DNA of 8,153 nt from Lachnospiraceae bacterium (lineage in GTDB: Bacteria > Bacillota_A > Clostridia > Lachnospirales > Lachnospiraceae): assembly GCA_017652545.1 (NCBI GenBank), contig JAGCAV010000179.1, positions 1 through 8,153 of the forward strand. Direction: 5' to 3'. Made by a program: the position numbers and the translations under genes. Of the stretch, positions 1 to 6,212 are shown piece by piece (position 1 is the first letter of the stretch; each line of letters opens with the position of its first letter). Under the pieces are notes generated by a model. That model saw nothing but the letters and a program-made list of their open reading frames with translations. It was not told the origin of the DNA and ran no database searches.

Positions 1-483
1 CTTGCGCTTCTTTTCCACATCGGTGATCACGTAGTTGATGGTCACTTCGGCAGCGGTGCCGGCAGTGGTGGGAACAGCGATGGTGGGCACGCACGGATTC
101 TTGGTGGGGGCCACGCCTTCGAGGCTTCTCACATCTTCAAACTCCGGATTGGCAATGATGATGCCGATGGCCTTGGCGGTATCCATGGAAGAACCGCCGC
201 CGATGGCGATGATGTAGTCAGCGCCGGACTTTTTGAAAGCAGCCACACCGGTCTGCACATTTTCAATCGTGGGATTGGGCTTGATGTTTGAATATACTTC
301 GTAAGCCATGCCTTCCTGATCCAGCAGGTCCGTTACCTTTGTGGTCACACCGAATTTGATCAGGTCCGGATCGGAGGTGATGAAAGCCTTTTCAAAGCCG
401 CGGCTTTTTACTTCGTTAACGATCTCGGCAATTGCGCCTGCGCCGTGATAAGAGGTACCGTTCAGTGAGATTCTGTTTGCCAT
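1..483 (-). CDS. fucO: Lactaldehyde reductase (1,2-propanediol oxidoreductase), N-terminal part, cut by window edge
   Basis: Iron-dependent (group III) alcohol dehydrogenase. FucO reduces L-lactaldehyde, from fuculose- or rhamnulose-1-phosphate cleavage, to 1,2-propanediol with NADH in the cytoplasm. The 161 codons present follow E. coli FucO as I remember it almost throughout: the start MANRISLN, the nucleotide-binding GGGSSMDTAKAIG at residues 95-107, NPEFEDVRSLEG at 112-123 and PTTAGTAAEVTINYVITD at 138-155. The metal ligands and the C-terminal helical domain lie beyond base 1; the E. coli enzyme is about 382 aa, so roughly 42% is seen. The ATG at 483 has a good Shine-Dalgarno (AAAGGAG, 491-497) seven bases upstream. 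The gene lies 201 bp after the TetR gene and downstream of a terminator, so its expression may be uncoupled from the operon. The close match to FucO makes a different iron alcohol dehydrogenase unlikely. Confidence 0.93.
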   Translation of the reverse strand, partial: MANRISLNGTSYHGAGAIAEIVNEVKSRGFEKAFITSDPDLIKFGVTTKVTDLLDQEGMAYEVYSNIKPNPTIENVQTGVAAFKKSGADYIIAIGGGSSMDTAKAIGIIIANPEFEDVRSLEGVAPTKNPCVPTIAVPTTAGTAAEVTINYVITDVEKKRK

Positions 484-529
484 CCTGAAACTCCTTTCGC
501 TTGCATGTGTTTTGTATTCTTTTTCCGGT

Positions 530-556
530 CCGTTATTTCCTTTGGGAAACAGACGG
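530..556 (-). promoter_or_regulatory. Hairpin in the fucO 5' leader
   Basis: Read as minus-strand RNA, the arms CCGUCUGUUUCC and GGAAAUAACGG form 11 base pairs with one bulged C and a CAAA tetraloop. One pair is G-U, which exists only in the minus-strand transcript (A-C on the other strand), in keeping with a structure acting in the fucO mRNA. It lies between the terminator and the fucO ribosome binding site, with no U-run after it, so it is not a terminator. Role unknown: mRNA stability, a regulator-binding site, or chance. Confidence 0.4.
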
Positions 557-566
557 ATTTCCTGCA

Positions 567-610
567 TATAAAAAAGGCAGACAACAGCGGATCCACCGCT
601 GCCATCCGCC
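567..610 (-). terminator. Intrinsic terminator after the TetR gene
   Basis: On the minus strand the 5' arm GGCGGATGGCAGCGG (604-610 and 596-603) pairs without a break with the 3' arm CCGCTGTTGTCTGCC (583-590 and 576-582). This gives 15 pairs including four G-U wobbles, closed by a five-base loop (591-595). Six T residues and then ATAT follow at once (575-570 and down). The wobbles would be mismatches in plus-strand RNA, and no T-run lies on the plus-strand side, so the direction is minus. It lies about 75 bases past the TetR stop and should end the operon transcript before fucO. Partial read-through is possible. Confidence 0.85.
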
Positions 611-684
611 CTGTCATTAATTTAACAAAGTTCTCCAGCAAAAGAAAGTTACAAAACTCCGTATCTGTCACATTACGCGTTTCC

Positions 685-1257
685 TCACCCGTCAAGAATT
701 CCCAGGCTCTGGAAAAGCTGCCTGATCTTCTCAGGCGCGGCATCGATCATCAGATCGACCAGTTCCTGCTCCGATACATTCAGTTTTCTCAATACCCATT
801 GAACCGTCATGTATACGGATGCCTGGCAGTACATCTCCAGCAGATGAAGAAGCTCATCCGTCAGGACGCCACCCTTCTCGCGCACAAGATCCTGATAAAA
901 ATCAAAGATCATCTCAAAGTCATGCGTCTTCAGGTTGTTCTGATCATCATACTTAAACGCGGCGTAGAAGAACAGATGCTCCGCCTGGATAAAGGCAAAC
1001 TTGCGCTGCAGGCCTTCCCGGATCGTACGTCCGCTGCCCATCTGGTCAAAGGACTCCAGAAGGAGTTTATCGAAATACCAGTTGATCAGGTCATATTTGT
1101 CACGGAAGTGGCGGTAAAAGGTCTGCCTGGAAAGCCCTGCTTCCTTTACGATCTGATCGACCGTAATGTTCTCCACCGCATAATGCTCCATGCATTTCCC
1201 AATCGCCTCGACCATGCGATACTTGGCCTGATCGCTTTTTTTACCCTTTTCCTGCAT
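685..1257 (-). CDS. TetR-family transcriptional regulator
   Basis: A 190-aa DNA-binding regulator. Residues 12-60 form the TetR N-terminal domain, with the helix-turn-helix at about 32-51 (ITVDQIVKEAGLSRQTFYRHF) followed by RDKYDLINWYF. The helical C-terminal half should bind ligand and dimerise. The overall pattern (short N-terminus, TFYRHFRDKYDLI, about 190 aa) resembles the DhaS-like branch of TetR proteins known from dihydroxyacetone kinase operons; that subfamily call is from memory and uncertain. The start at 1257 leaves 10 bases after the upstream aldolase stop and has no Shine-Dalgarno, so translation probably depends on coupling to that gene. An internal ATG at residue 15 would cut into the first helix and is less likely. 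As last gene of the operon it is the natural candidate for local control, possibly also of fucO. No clear operator palindrome was found within the window. Confidence 0.9.
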   Translation of the reverse strand: MQEKGKKSDQAKYRMVEAIGKCMEHYAVENITVDQIVKEAGLSRQTFYRHFRDKYDLINWYFDKLLLESFDQMGSGRTIREGLQRKFAFIQAEHLFFYAAFKYDDQNNLKTHDFEMIFDFYQDLVREKGGVLTDELLHLLEMYCQASVYMTVQWVLRKLNVSEQELVDLMIDAAPEKIRQLFQSLGILDG

Positions 1258-1259
1258 AG

Positions 1260-1279
1260 ATTTCAGATCATTTCAGATT
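1260..1279. repeat. Tandem 10-bp direct repeat at the aldolase/TetR junction
   Basis: Plus-strand ATTTCAGATC is followed directly by ATTTCAGATT (9 of 10 identical). The repeat covers the last codons and stop of the tandem aldolase and the gap before the TetR start, where a ribosome binding site would be expected but none is seen. It looks like a small local duplication; chance cannot be excluded. Confidence 0.5.
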
Positions 1280-2557
1280 AAAAGCTTCATTGATGGCCTC
1301 GATCTCCTCCGGCGTGATCAGGACGATATCCCCGATGTCCTTGCAGGCGATCATGGCGGCTGCGCTGTACTCAAGCACTTCCAGTCTGTCAAAGGCATTC
1401 AGCAGGTTGGCGCCGGTCACGATGACGCACTGATTGCTCACGATCAGCACCGGTGTGCTGGAGCTGAAGGACGCTACCGTTTCCGGAATATTCAGACGGC
1501 TGGCCATGTACGGAAGGCGCTTCACATCACGGAGGCTGATATAGCTTTCCGGAATCAGGCGTGAATCAAATTCCGCGTCTGTCACCGCGAAGGACATGAT
1601 TGCAGGCGGATGGGCGTTGATGATCGTGTTGATCTCCGGATGCGCCTTATAGATCTCCTCATGCAGCATCGTGGCACGGCTGGGCCGCTTGCCCATCTCG
1701 CGCATGCCGTTCTTGATCTGTACCAGGTCTTCCGGCTCCAGGTACTTTCTGTCCTTCATGTAAGGCGTGATCAGGAAGGAGCCGTCGGAAAGCCGCACGG
1801 AGAAGGTCCCCTGCGTGCTGGTGAACAGCTTCTGGTCATAGGACCGGTGGATCAGCTGGCACAGTTCATGACGGGCATCCCTCTCTTCGGAGCTGTAGGA
1901 GCTCTTGATGAACTCGTCCATATTCGGGGAAGTGATCCCCTTGTCGATGTTGATCTCGTCCTCTGTAAGCGTATGGGCTTTTCCCAGCTTCGCCGCGTCG
2001 ATCTCCAGGCGTCCGCAGAAATCCAGTGTCTCAAAGGACATGAAGGCGCGGAAAAGATCGGATGCGCCGCAGACCACACCGTGATTTTCAAGCAGGACCG
2101 TATTGTAGCCCTTTGCGAATTCCTCAGCGATATTGATGCCCAGCTGCCTGCTTCCCGGCACATCATATTTGGCAATGCTGATGGCGCCGCAGATCTCTGA
2201 GGCGTTCGGGATCAGCGCTGTATTCGGAATCTTCCTGGCCAGGGAGAAGGCGATCAGTGTGGGCGGATGCGCATGCAGAATGGCACGCAGATCCGGGCGG
2301 GCCTTGTAGATGGACAGGTGGAACGGCAGCTCCACGGACGGCTTGTGCGGTCCGATGATGGTCCCGTCCGGTTTGACCTGGCACATATCTCTTCTGGTCA
2401 GATTGCCCTTGTCGATGCCGGAGGGTGTGATCCACACGTCTCCGTTATCATCTTTGATTGACAGATTTCCTCCTGAGGTGGTCGTCATTCCGTATCTGTA
2501 GATCCGGTCCATGATCATCACCAGCTGGTCAGCAGGATGCATCAGTTCAAATTTCAT
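1268..2557 (-). CDS. Tandem class II aldolase/adducin-family protein with a degenerate second domain
   Basis: A 429-aa protein of two class II aldolase domains, about residues 5-195 and 225-415; family members such as FucA are about 215 aa with one. Domain 1 keeps the expected catalytic set: SGGN 28-31 and TPSG 44-47 (phosphate binding), Glu76, the zinc ligands His95 and His97 in HAHPP, and His159 in ENHG. In domain 2 my alignment gives Ala295 for the Glu, Asn314 for the first zinc His (NAHPP), Gln376 for the third (SNQC) and TQGT for SGGN, so it probably cannot bind zinc or catalyse. Likely role: cleavage of a deoxyketose 1-phosphate (L-fuculose- or L-rhamnulose-1-phosphate) to dihydroxyacetone phosphate and L-lactaldehyde; the substrate is inferred from RhaM and FucO nearby. 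Shine-Dalgarno AAGGAG lies eight bases before ATG 2557. It is 57 bp after rhaM. Confidence 0.87.
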   Translation of the reverse strand: MKFELMHPADQLVMIMDRIYRYGMTTTSGGNLSIKDDNGDVWITPSGIDKGNLTRRDMCQVKPDGTIIGPHKPSVELPFHLSIYKARPDLRAILHAHPPTLIAFSLARKIPNTALIPNASEICGAISIAKYDVPGSRQLGINIAEEFAKGYNTVLLENHGVVCGASDLFRAFMSFETLDFCGRLEIDAAKLGKAHTLTEDEINIDKGITSPNMDEFIKSSYSSEERDARHELCQLIHRSYDQKLFTSTQGTFSVRLSDGSFLITPYMKDRKYLEPEDLVQIKNGMREMGKRPSRATMLHEEIYKAHPEINTIINAHPPAIMSFAVTDAEFDSRLIPESYISLRDVKRLPYMASRLNIPETVASFSSSTPVLIVSNQCVIVTGANLLNAFDRLEVLEYSAAAMIACKDIGDIVLITPEEIEAINEAFNLK

Positions 2558-2614
2558 TCACTCATCTCCTTTTGTATGATATCAGCAGATCTTTGTTCAT
2601 GCGGGAAGCAAAGT

Positions 2615-2929
2615 TTAATCCAGATGGAAAAGACATTTCAGGTCACGGGAAACGGGACTGTTGTCCGGATTGGTCACCATGATGTCCGCCATGTAATCCC
2701 ACCATTTCCGGTTGATTGCGGTATCGGCGCTTTCACTCCACCTGCCTTCATCTTCCACTTCAATATAAGCGAACAGGTCAAGGGTCTCGGGATCAAGATA
2801 GATGCTGTAGTTCTTTCCGCCGTATTCGTGGATCATGTCTTTCATTTCCGGCCAGAGAAGGTTATGCCTTCGCTCGTATTCCTTTTCGGACCCCGGAACG
2901 ATCTTCATTTTGAATGCTTTATGCATCAT
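2615..2929 (-). CDS. rhaM: L-rhamnose mutarotase
   Basis: Interconverts the alpha and beta anomers of L-rhamnose (and helps related sugars) so that the isomerase receives its preferred form; small cytoplasmic enzyme of the former DUF718 family. The 104-aa length equals E. coli RhaM, and family blocks are easy to recognise: YERRHN 18-23 with the catalytic His22, the WPEM block, YSIYLD 41-46, a late RKWWDYM and NPDNSPVS near the C-terminus. Two ATGs stand side by side (2929 and 2926); AGAGG lies eight bases before the first and a second GAGG lies closer, so either may be used with no effect on function. The gene is 21 bp after the 357-aa aldolase, clearly the same transcript. It is the best marker in the window that the operon handles L-rhamnose or a close 6-deoxyhexose. 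Confidence 0.95.
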   Translation of the reverse strand: MMHKAFKMKIVPGSEKEYERRHNLLWPEMKDMIHEYGGKNYSIYLDPETLDLFAYIEVEDEGRWSESADTAINRKWWDYMADIMVTNPDNSPVSRDLKCLFHLD

Positions 2930-2950
2930 TATCCTCGCCTCTTTTCTTTT

Positions 2951-4024
2951 TTATTTCTGCACAAGTGACTTGCGGTATTTCTCGCTCTCCCAGTTGGCAA
3001 TAAAGCTTCTGGCTGCGTCTCCCATGTATTTGACCGTAAAGCCCTTCTTCCGCAGAACCTCCTGTACGTAAATGCAGGCGATAAAGTTCTCCTCCAGGGC
3101 GATGGCCTGGGCTTCCTTTACCCGGTACGTGACAAGGCCCGTCTCATGGTCAATGGAGCAGGTACCCTCGGCCGGCTCCTCGCCCGGACGCTGCAGCGTT
3201 CCCACAAAAAACACCATCTGGTCAGGATAGAGCGGGTTGTCCAGCAGCTGATCGGCAGTGTACTCACCCTTCTTCATCATGTCGATCAGCCAGGGGGTAT
3301 CCGAGACAAATCCACTGCCACAGGCTTTGATCTGCGGCTTCGGATAATCCTTCGTATCGATTCCGAAATACGCGGCGATGCGCTCATTGGCATCGTCATG
3401 GATCTCGATCGTCTTCTGTGCATCATCATCCGTGGCGATGATCCCGTGATTTTTCATCACGATCACGGAAGGCTTCCTTCCTGTAGCCGCCAGCGTTTCC
3501 TGAATGGCGTTCCAGATGGAGAAAGTCAGCTTAACGCCCGGATCCGTATACGGCACGACCGCATAACTGTAGGGAGCATCCTTAAATGCCTCCTTCAGGA
3601 TCTCGTCGCAGTTTTCGGCACAGGCTGCCAGATTGCCGTACACAGAATGCGTGTGAATGACGAAGCGGTCCTGGATCGAGTGGAAACCTGCTTCCACGGA
3701 GGGCCGCAGCGCGGGAAGTTCCGGCACCGTCAGTGTCAGCTCCTTGCCCTTTGCCGTTCCGGTCTTCTCCACATCTTCCAGTGTGGCGGGATCCGTTTCC
3801 CTGTAGAAAGCCGAGAGCGCTTTATAATCAAGCATGGCATAGGCATTGTCCGGCGTGATGTCCGAAAGCCGGAACCCGGAAGCCTTGATCAGCATATACC
3901 CGTCTTCCGTCTTCATCGATGTGTTTCCGCCGCCGCCCTGGATATAATCAGGACGGGCACCCACTGTTTTTGACATGGCGGAAAACTGCTCCAGTTCCTT
4001 AAGATGATCTGTTACAAAAGACAT
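2951..4024 (-). CDS. Class II aldolase (357 aa, C-terminally extended), probable deoxyketose-1-phosphate aldolase
   Basis: Zinc-dependent class II aldolase fold with its active-site motifs kept: GGGGNTS 30-36 and KASG 47-50 (phosphate binding), RPSVE with Glu111, HTHS with His124 and His126, and His193 in KNHG. The aldolase core occupies about residues 10-230. A further 120 residues or so, containing LYPDQMVFFVG (265-275), make it longer than single-domain FucA/RhaD enzymes. It lacks the dehydrogenase domain found in fused aldolase/dehydrogenase proteins of rhamnose pathways. Shine-Dalgarno AAGGAGG (4034-4040) lies nine bases before ATG 4024. With rhaM 21 bp downstream, L-rhamnulose-1-phosphate is a reasonable substrate, but this is inferred from neighbours; long class II aldolases of this kind also occur with other sugars. 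How it divides work with the tandem aldolase two genes away is unclear. Confidence 0.87.
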   Translation of the reverse strand: MSFVTDHLKELEQFSAMSKTVGARPDYIQGGGGNTSMKTEDGYMLIKASGFRLSDITPDNAYAMLDYKALSAFYRETDPATLEDVEKTGTAKGKELTLTVPELPALRPSVEAGFHSIQDRFVIHTHSVYGNLAACAENCDEILKEAFKDAPYSYAVVPYTDPGVKLTFSIWNAIQETLAATGRKPSVIVMKNHGIIATDDDAQKTIEIHDDANERIAAYFGIDTKDYPKPQIKACGSGFVSDTPWLIDMMKKGEYTADQLLDNPLYPDQMVFFVGTLQRPGEEPAEGTCSIDHETGLVTYRVKEAQAIALEENFIACIYVQEVLRKKGFTVKYMGDAARSFIANWESEKYRKSLVQK

Positions 4025-4073
4025 GTACCGTATCCTCCTTCTTAATTATCATGAATGTGGTCATTGTCTGTGA

Positions 4074-5561
4074 TCATTGTTCCTGCTTATCCATATGACC
4101 GTCCCGGTACATCGAGAACTGATCCATCGGATAATTCTTCAGATTTTCCAGGATTTTCCTTCCGTCGGCATGACCGATCAGGGCAGTACGTGCCTTGATC
4201 ACCTCGGTCTCCGGTTTATGCCTGGAGGGTCCTCCGATGCAGCCGCCCGGACACATCATCCCCTCAATGAAATCCTCCTGGAGGCGTCCGTGCTTCAGCA
4301 TGGTCAGGGCCTTTTTGCACTCTGCCCCGCCGGCACAGCTGAGCAGCTTTATGCCGGAGGTATCCTCACCCATCTCCTTCATGACTTCCAGAACAGCTGC
4401 GGCAACACCGCCGCTGCCGGCGAAATTCTTGCCGAATACCGACGCTTCCTGATAGTCTTCCGTTACAGGCACAACAGAGACACCCTTTGAATCCATCAGG
4501 GCTACGATCTCGCCGTAGGTCACCGCATAGTCAGCATTATCCGCGATGAACTCGTTCAGTGTCTCGCCCTTCTTGGCAATGCAGGGACCGACAAATACCG
4601 TCACACAGTCCGGATCCTGGGACTTGAGATAGCGGGAGACCGCCACCATCGGTGATACTGTTGACGATTTGTTCTTCTCATACTGCTCCGGGAACTGGTG
4701 GCGAAGCATGGAGATAAATGCCGGACAGCAGGAGGTGGTCATCTTGATGCCTTCCTTCTTTGCCTCGATCCATTCCTTCGCCTCATAAGCCGCCGTCATA
4801 TCACCGCCCAGACCGACCTCCACCATATCCGCAAAACCGACCCTTTTCAGCGCTTCCCGGATCGCTCCCATGGTGATGTCCTTTCCGAACTGGCCTTCCG
4901 TTGCCGGCGCGCACATGGCGATCACCCGCTTTCCTTCCCGGATCGCATGTATGATATCCGTCAGGAAGATCTTGGATCCGATCGCGCCGAACGGACAGTT
5001 ATGGATACAATGGCCGCAATGAATGCATTTGTCCTCATCAATCACGCAGAAGCCGTAGTCATCATAGCTGATGGCGCCTGCCGGACAGGCCTTTTTGCAG
5101 GGCCGCTGCATATGGACGATCGCGCCGAACGGGCAGGCTTTCTCGCACTGGCCGCACTCTCTGCACTTATCGGAATCGATATGCATTTTTGTATCTCCGG
5201 GGACGATCGCCTGAAATTTGCACGAGTTCAGGCAGGCCCTCCCGAGGCAGAACCGGCAGCTGTCCGTAACGGTGTACGCGGAGATGGGACAGTCGTCGCA
5301 GGCTGCCTGGATCACCTGTACCACGTTTTTCTTCGGAGCATCCGGCAGCGCATCCAGACCCATTGCCAGATTGATCCTTCCGCGGACGATCTCCCGTTCT
5401 TTGTAGACGCAGCACCGGTATTCCGGCTTGGGTCCCGGGCTGACTTCAAATACCAGTTTCTCAATATGATCATGATCCAGCGTATCCGTCCACGCCATAC
5501 GACACACTTCTCTCATGATGTAATGCTTCAGGTCAACTATTCCTTTGTCGTTTGTAACCAT
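4074..5561 (-). CDS. [FeFe] hydrogenase, monomeric, probably group B
   Basis: Cytoplasmic iron-sulfur enzyme expected to interconvert H2 with protons, probably with ferredoxin. From ATG 5561 it has 495 aa. An N-terminal cysteine-rich region (C88, C91, C102, C105, C110, C114) is followed by ferredoxin-type clusters (CxxCxxCxxxCP at 133-144 and 179-190, and a CxxxCP at 155-160). All three H-cluster motifs are present: TSCCPAF 276-282, GPCIAKKGE 325-333 and MMCPGGCIGG 435-444, including the adjacent cysteines 278/279 and Lys330. A Gly precedes PC where well-studied group A enzymes have Met; with TSCCPAF and the extra N-terminal cysteines this suggests group B, whose physiology is poorly known. 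A GTG at 5606 would add 15 residues, but AAAGGA eight bases before ATG 5561 favours the shorter form. It lies 49 bp from each neighbour, so it is embedded in the operon. No maturation genes are seen. Confidence 0.92.
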   Translation of the reverse strand: MVTNDKGIVDLKHYIMREVCRMAWTDTLDHDHIEKLVFEVSPGPKPEYRCCVYKEREIVRGRINLAMGLDALPDAPKKNVVQVIQAACDDCPISAYTVTDSCRFCLGRACLNSCKFQAIVPGDTKMHIDSDKCRECGQCEKACPFGAIVHMQRPCKKACPAGAISYDDYGFCVIDEDKCIHCGHCIHNCPFGAIGSKIFLTDIIHAIREGKRVIAMCAPATEGQFGKDITMGAIREALKRVGFADMVEVGLGGDMTAAYEAKEWIEAKKEGIKMTTSCCPAFISMLRHQFPEQYEKNKSSTVSPMVAVSRYLKSQDPDCVTVFVGPCIAKKGETLNEFIADNADYAVTYGEIVALMDSKGVSVVPVTEDYQEASVFGKNFAGSGGVAAAVLEVMKEMGEDTSGIKLLSCAGGAECKKALTMLKHGRLQEDFIEGMMCPGGCIGGPSRHKPETEVIKARTALIGHADGRKILENLKNYPMDQFSMYRDGHMDKQEQ

Positions 5562-5569
5562 TCCGGATT

Positions 5570-5575
5570 TCCTTT
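5570..5575 (-). promoter_or_regulatory. Ribosome binding site that sets the hydrogenase start
   Basis: AAAGGA on the minus strand, eight bases before ATG 5561. The alternative GTG at 5606 lies four bases after the upstream stop and has no such site. The protein after ATG 5561 (MVTNDKGIVDLKHYI) also looks like the usual N-terminus of this family. Confidence 0.7.
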
Positions 5576-5610
5576 CTGAATCAAATATGAGCGCTCTGCC
5601 GGACACATGA

Positions 5611-6138
5611 TCAGTCGTTGATCACATGGATCTGACAGGAGCGCATGGTTTCCAGCGCAGCCAGGTGCTTCTCAGGCGTCACTCCGGCACAGCAGGCGGC
5701 GTCCACACTGATCTTCACCTCGGGCATATACGCTTTCAGCAGCAGGGCGTTGGAGACGACACAGATATCCGTGCAGAGTCCGATCAATTCCAGTTCGATC
5801 TCCTCCGTCTCCGAGAGCGCCTTCAGATCAGCTGCCAGCCTCGTACTCCCGAAGGTCGGTTTTTCATAGATCTTTGCGTCGCCCAGAAGCTCAGCGATAT
5901 CCGACCGGATCTGCCACCCTTCGGTGTCTTTGACGCAGTGGATCACAGGCAGGTTTTTTCCCTCCTGTGTCTCCATATAGTTCTCACCATGCGTATCCAT
6001 GGTGGCGATCACATTTTCCGCCGGATAGGACCAGATCTTCTCCTTCACCGCCTCCACGATGGCGACAGCCTCCTTCGTCCCGAGGGCAGCGTCAATAAAA
6101 TCATTCTGCATATCGACAACAATCAGCAGCTTCCTCAT
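5611..6138 (-). CDS. Isochorismatase-family cysteine hydrolase, probably a nicotinamidase
   Basis: A 175-aa amidase of the isochorismatase fold. The triad is visible: Asp9 in VVDMQNDF, Lys93 in YEKPTFGS and Cys126 in GLCTDICVVSNA. Asp48 and His50 (MDTHGENY) and His67 (HCVKDTEGW) fit the metal-site pattern of nicotinamidases, which turn nicotinamide into nicotinate for NAD salvage. These features favour nicotinamidase over isochorismatase or ureidoacrylate hydrolases, but specificity cannot be fixed by reading. An ATG at 6168 is possible, but its first ten residues (MQSSGEGGKK) encode the Shine-Dalgarno itself, so ATG 6138 with GGAGG seven bases upstream is chosen. It lies 74 bp after the phosphatase gene and 49 bp before the hydrogenase. 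An NAD-related enzyme next to redox genes is suggestive only. Confidence 0.85.
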   Translation of the reverse strand: MRKLLIVVDMQNDFIDAALGTKEAVAIVEAVKEKIWSYPAENVIATMDTHGENYMETQEGKNLPVIHCVKDTEGWQIRSDIAELLGDAKIYEKPTFGSTRLAADLKALSETEEIELELIGLCTDICVVSNALLLKAYMPEVKISVDAACCAGVTPEKHLAALETMRSCQIHVIND

Positions 6139-6145
6139 CTTCTTA

Positions 6146-6150
6146 CCTCC
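6146..6150 (-). promoter_or_regulatory. Ribosome binding site that sets the cysteine hydrolase start
   Basis: GGAGG within GGGAGGT on the minus strand, seven bases before ATG 6138. It lies inside the reading frame that would follow from the upstream ATG at 6168, arguing that the residues between the two are not translated. Confidence 0.8.
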
Positions 6151-6212
6151 CTCTCCGGATGACTGCAACCAACTGCCTGTTCATGGTATCACACCGGGCA
6201 GGGTCGCGCAAG

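Noticed and set aside
462..743. 93-codon minus-strand frame linking the TetR and fucO genes
   Set aside because: It overlaps both genes in another frame and includes the terminator stem; no ribosome binding site or family resemblance.
505..1281. 258-codon plus-strand frame opposite the TetR gene
   Set aside because: It reads through the terminator and across the TetR gene; the TetR helix-turn-helix on the other strand is convincing.
3146..3973. 275-codon plus-strand frame opposite the 357-aa aldolase
   Set aside because: Shadow of the aldolase codons; no recognisable motif.
4058..4080. Repeated TCATTGT near the hydrogenase stop codon
   Set aside because: Seven-base repeat in a short gap, within chance expectation and without symmetry.
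4698..5579. 293-codon plus-strand frame opposite the hydrogenase
   Set aside because: Antisense to a gene with complete H-cluster motifs; no start site signal and no family resemblance.
5562..5606. GTG start at 5606 giving a 510-aa hydrogenase
   Set aside because: No Shine-Dalgarno before it; the extra residues cover the ribosome binding site of the better ATG at 5561.
6160..6203. Weak stem between the phosphatase and cysteine hydrolase genes (CTGCCT with GGGCAG)
   Set aside because: Only six pairs with a long loop and no T-run, so not a terminator.
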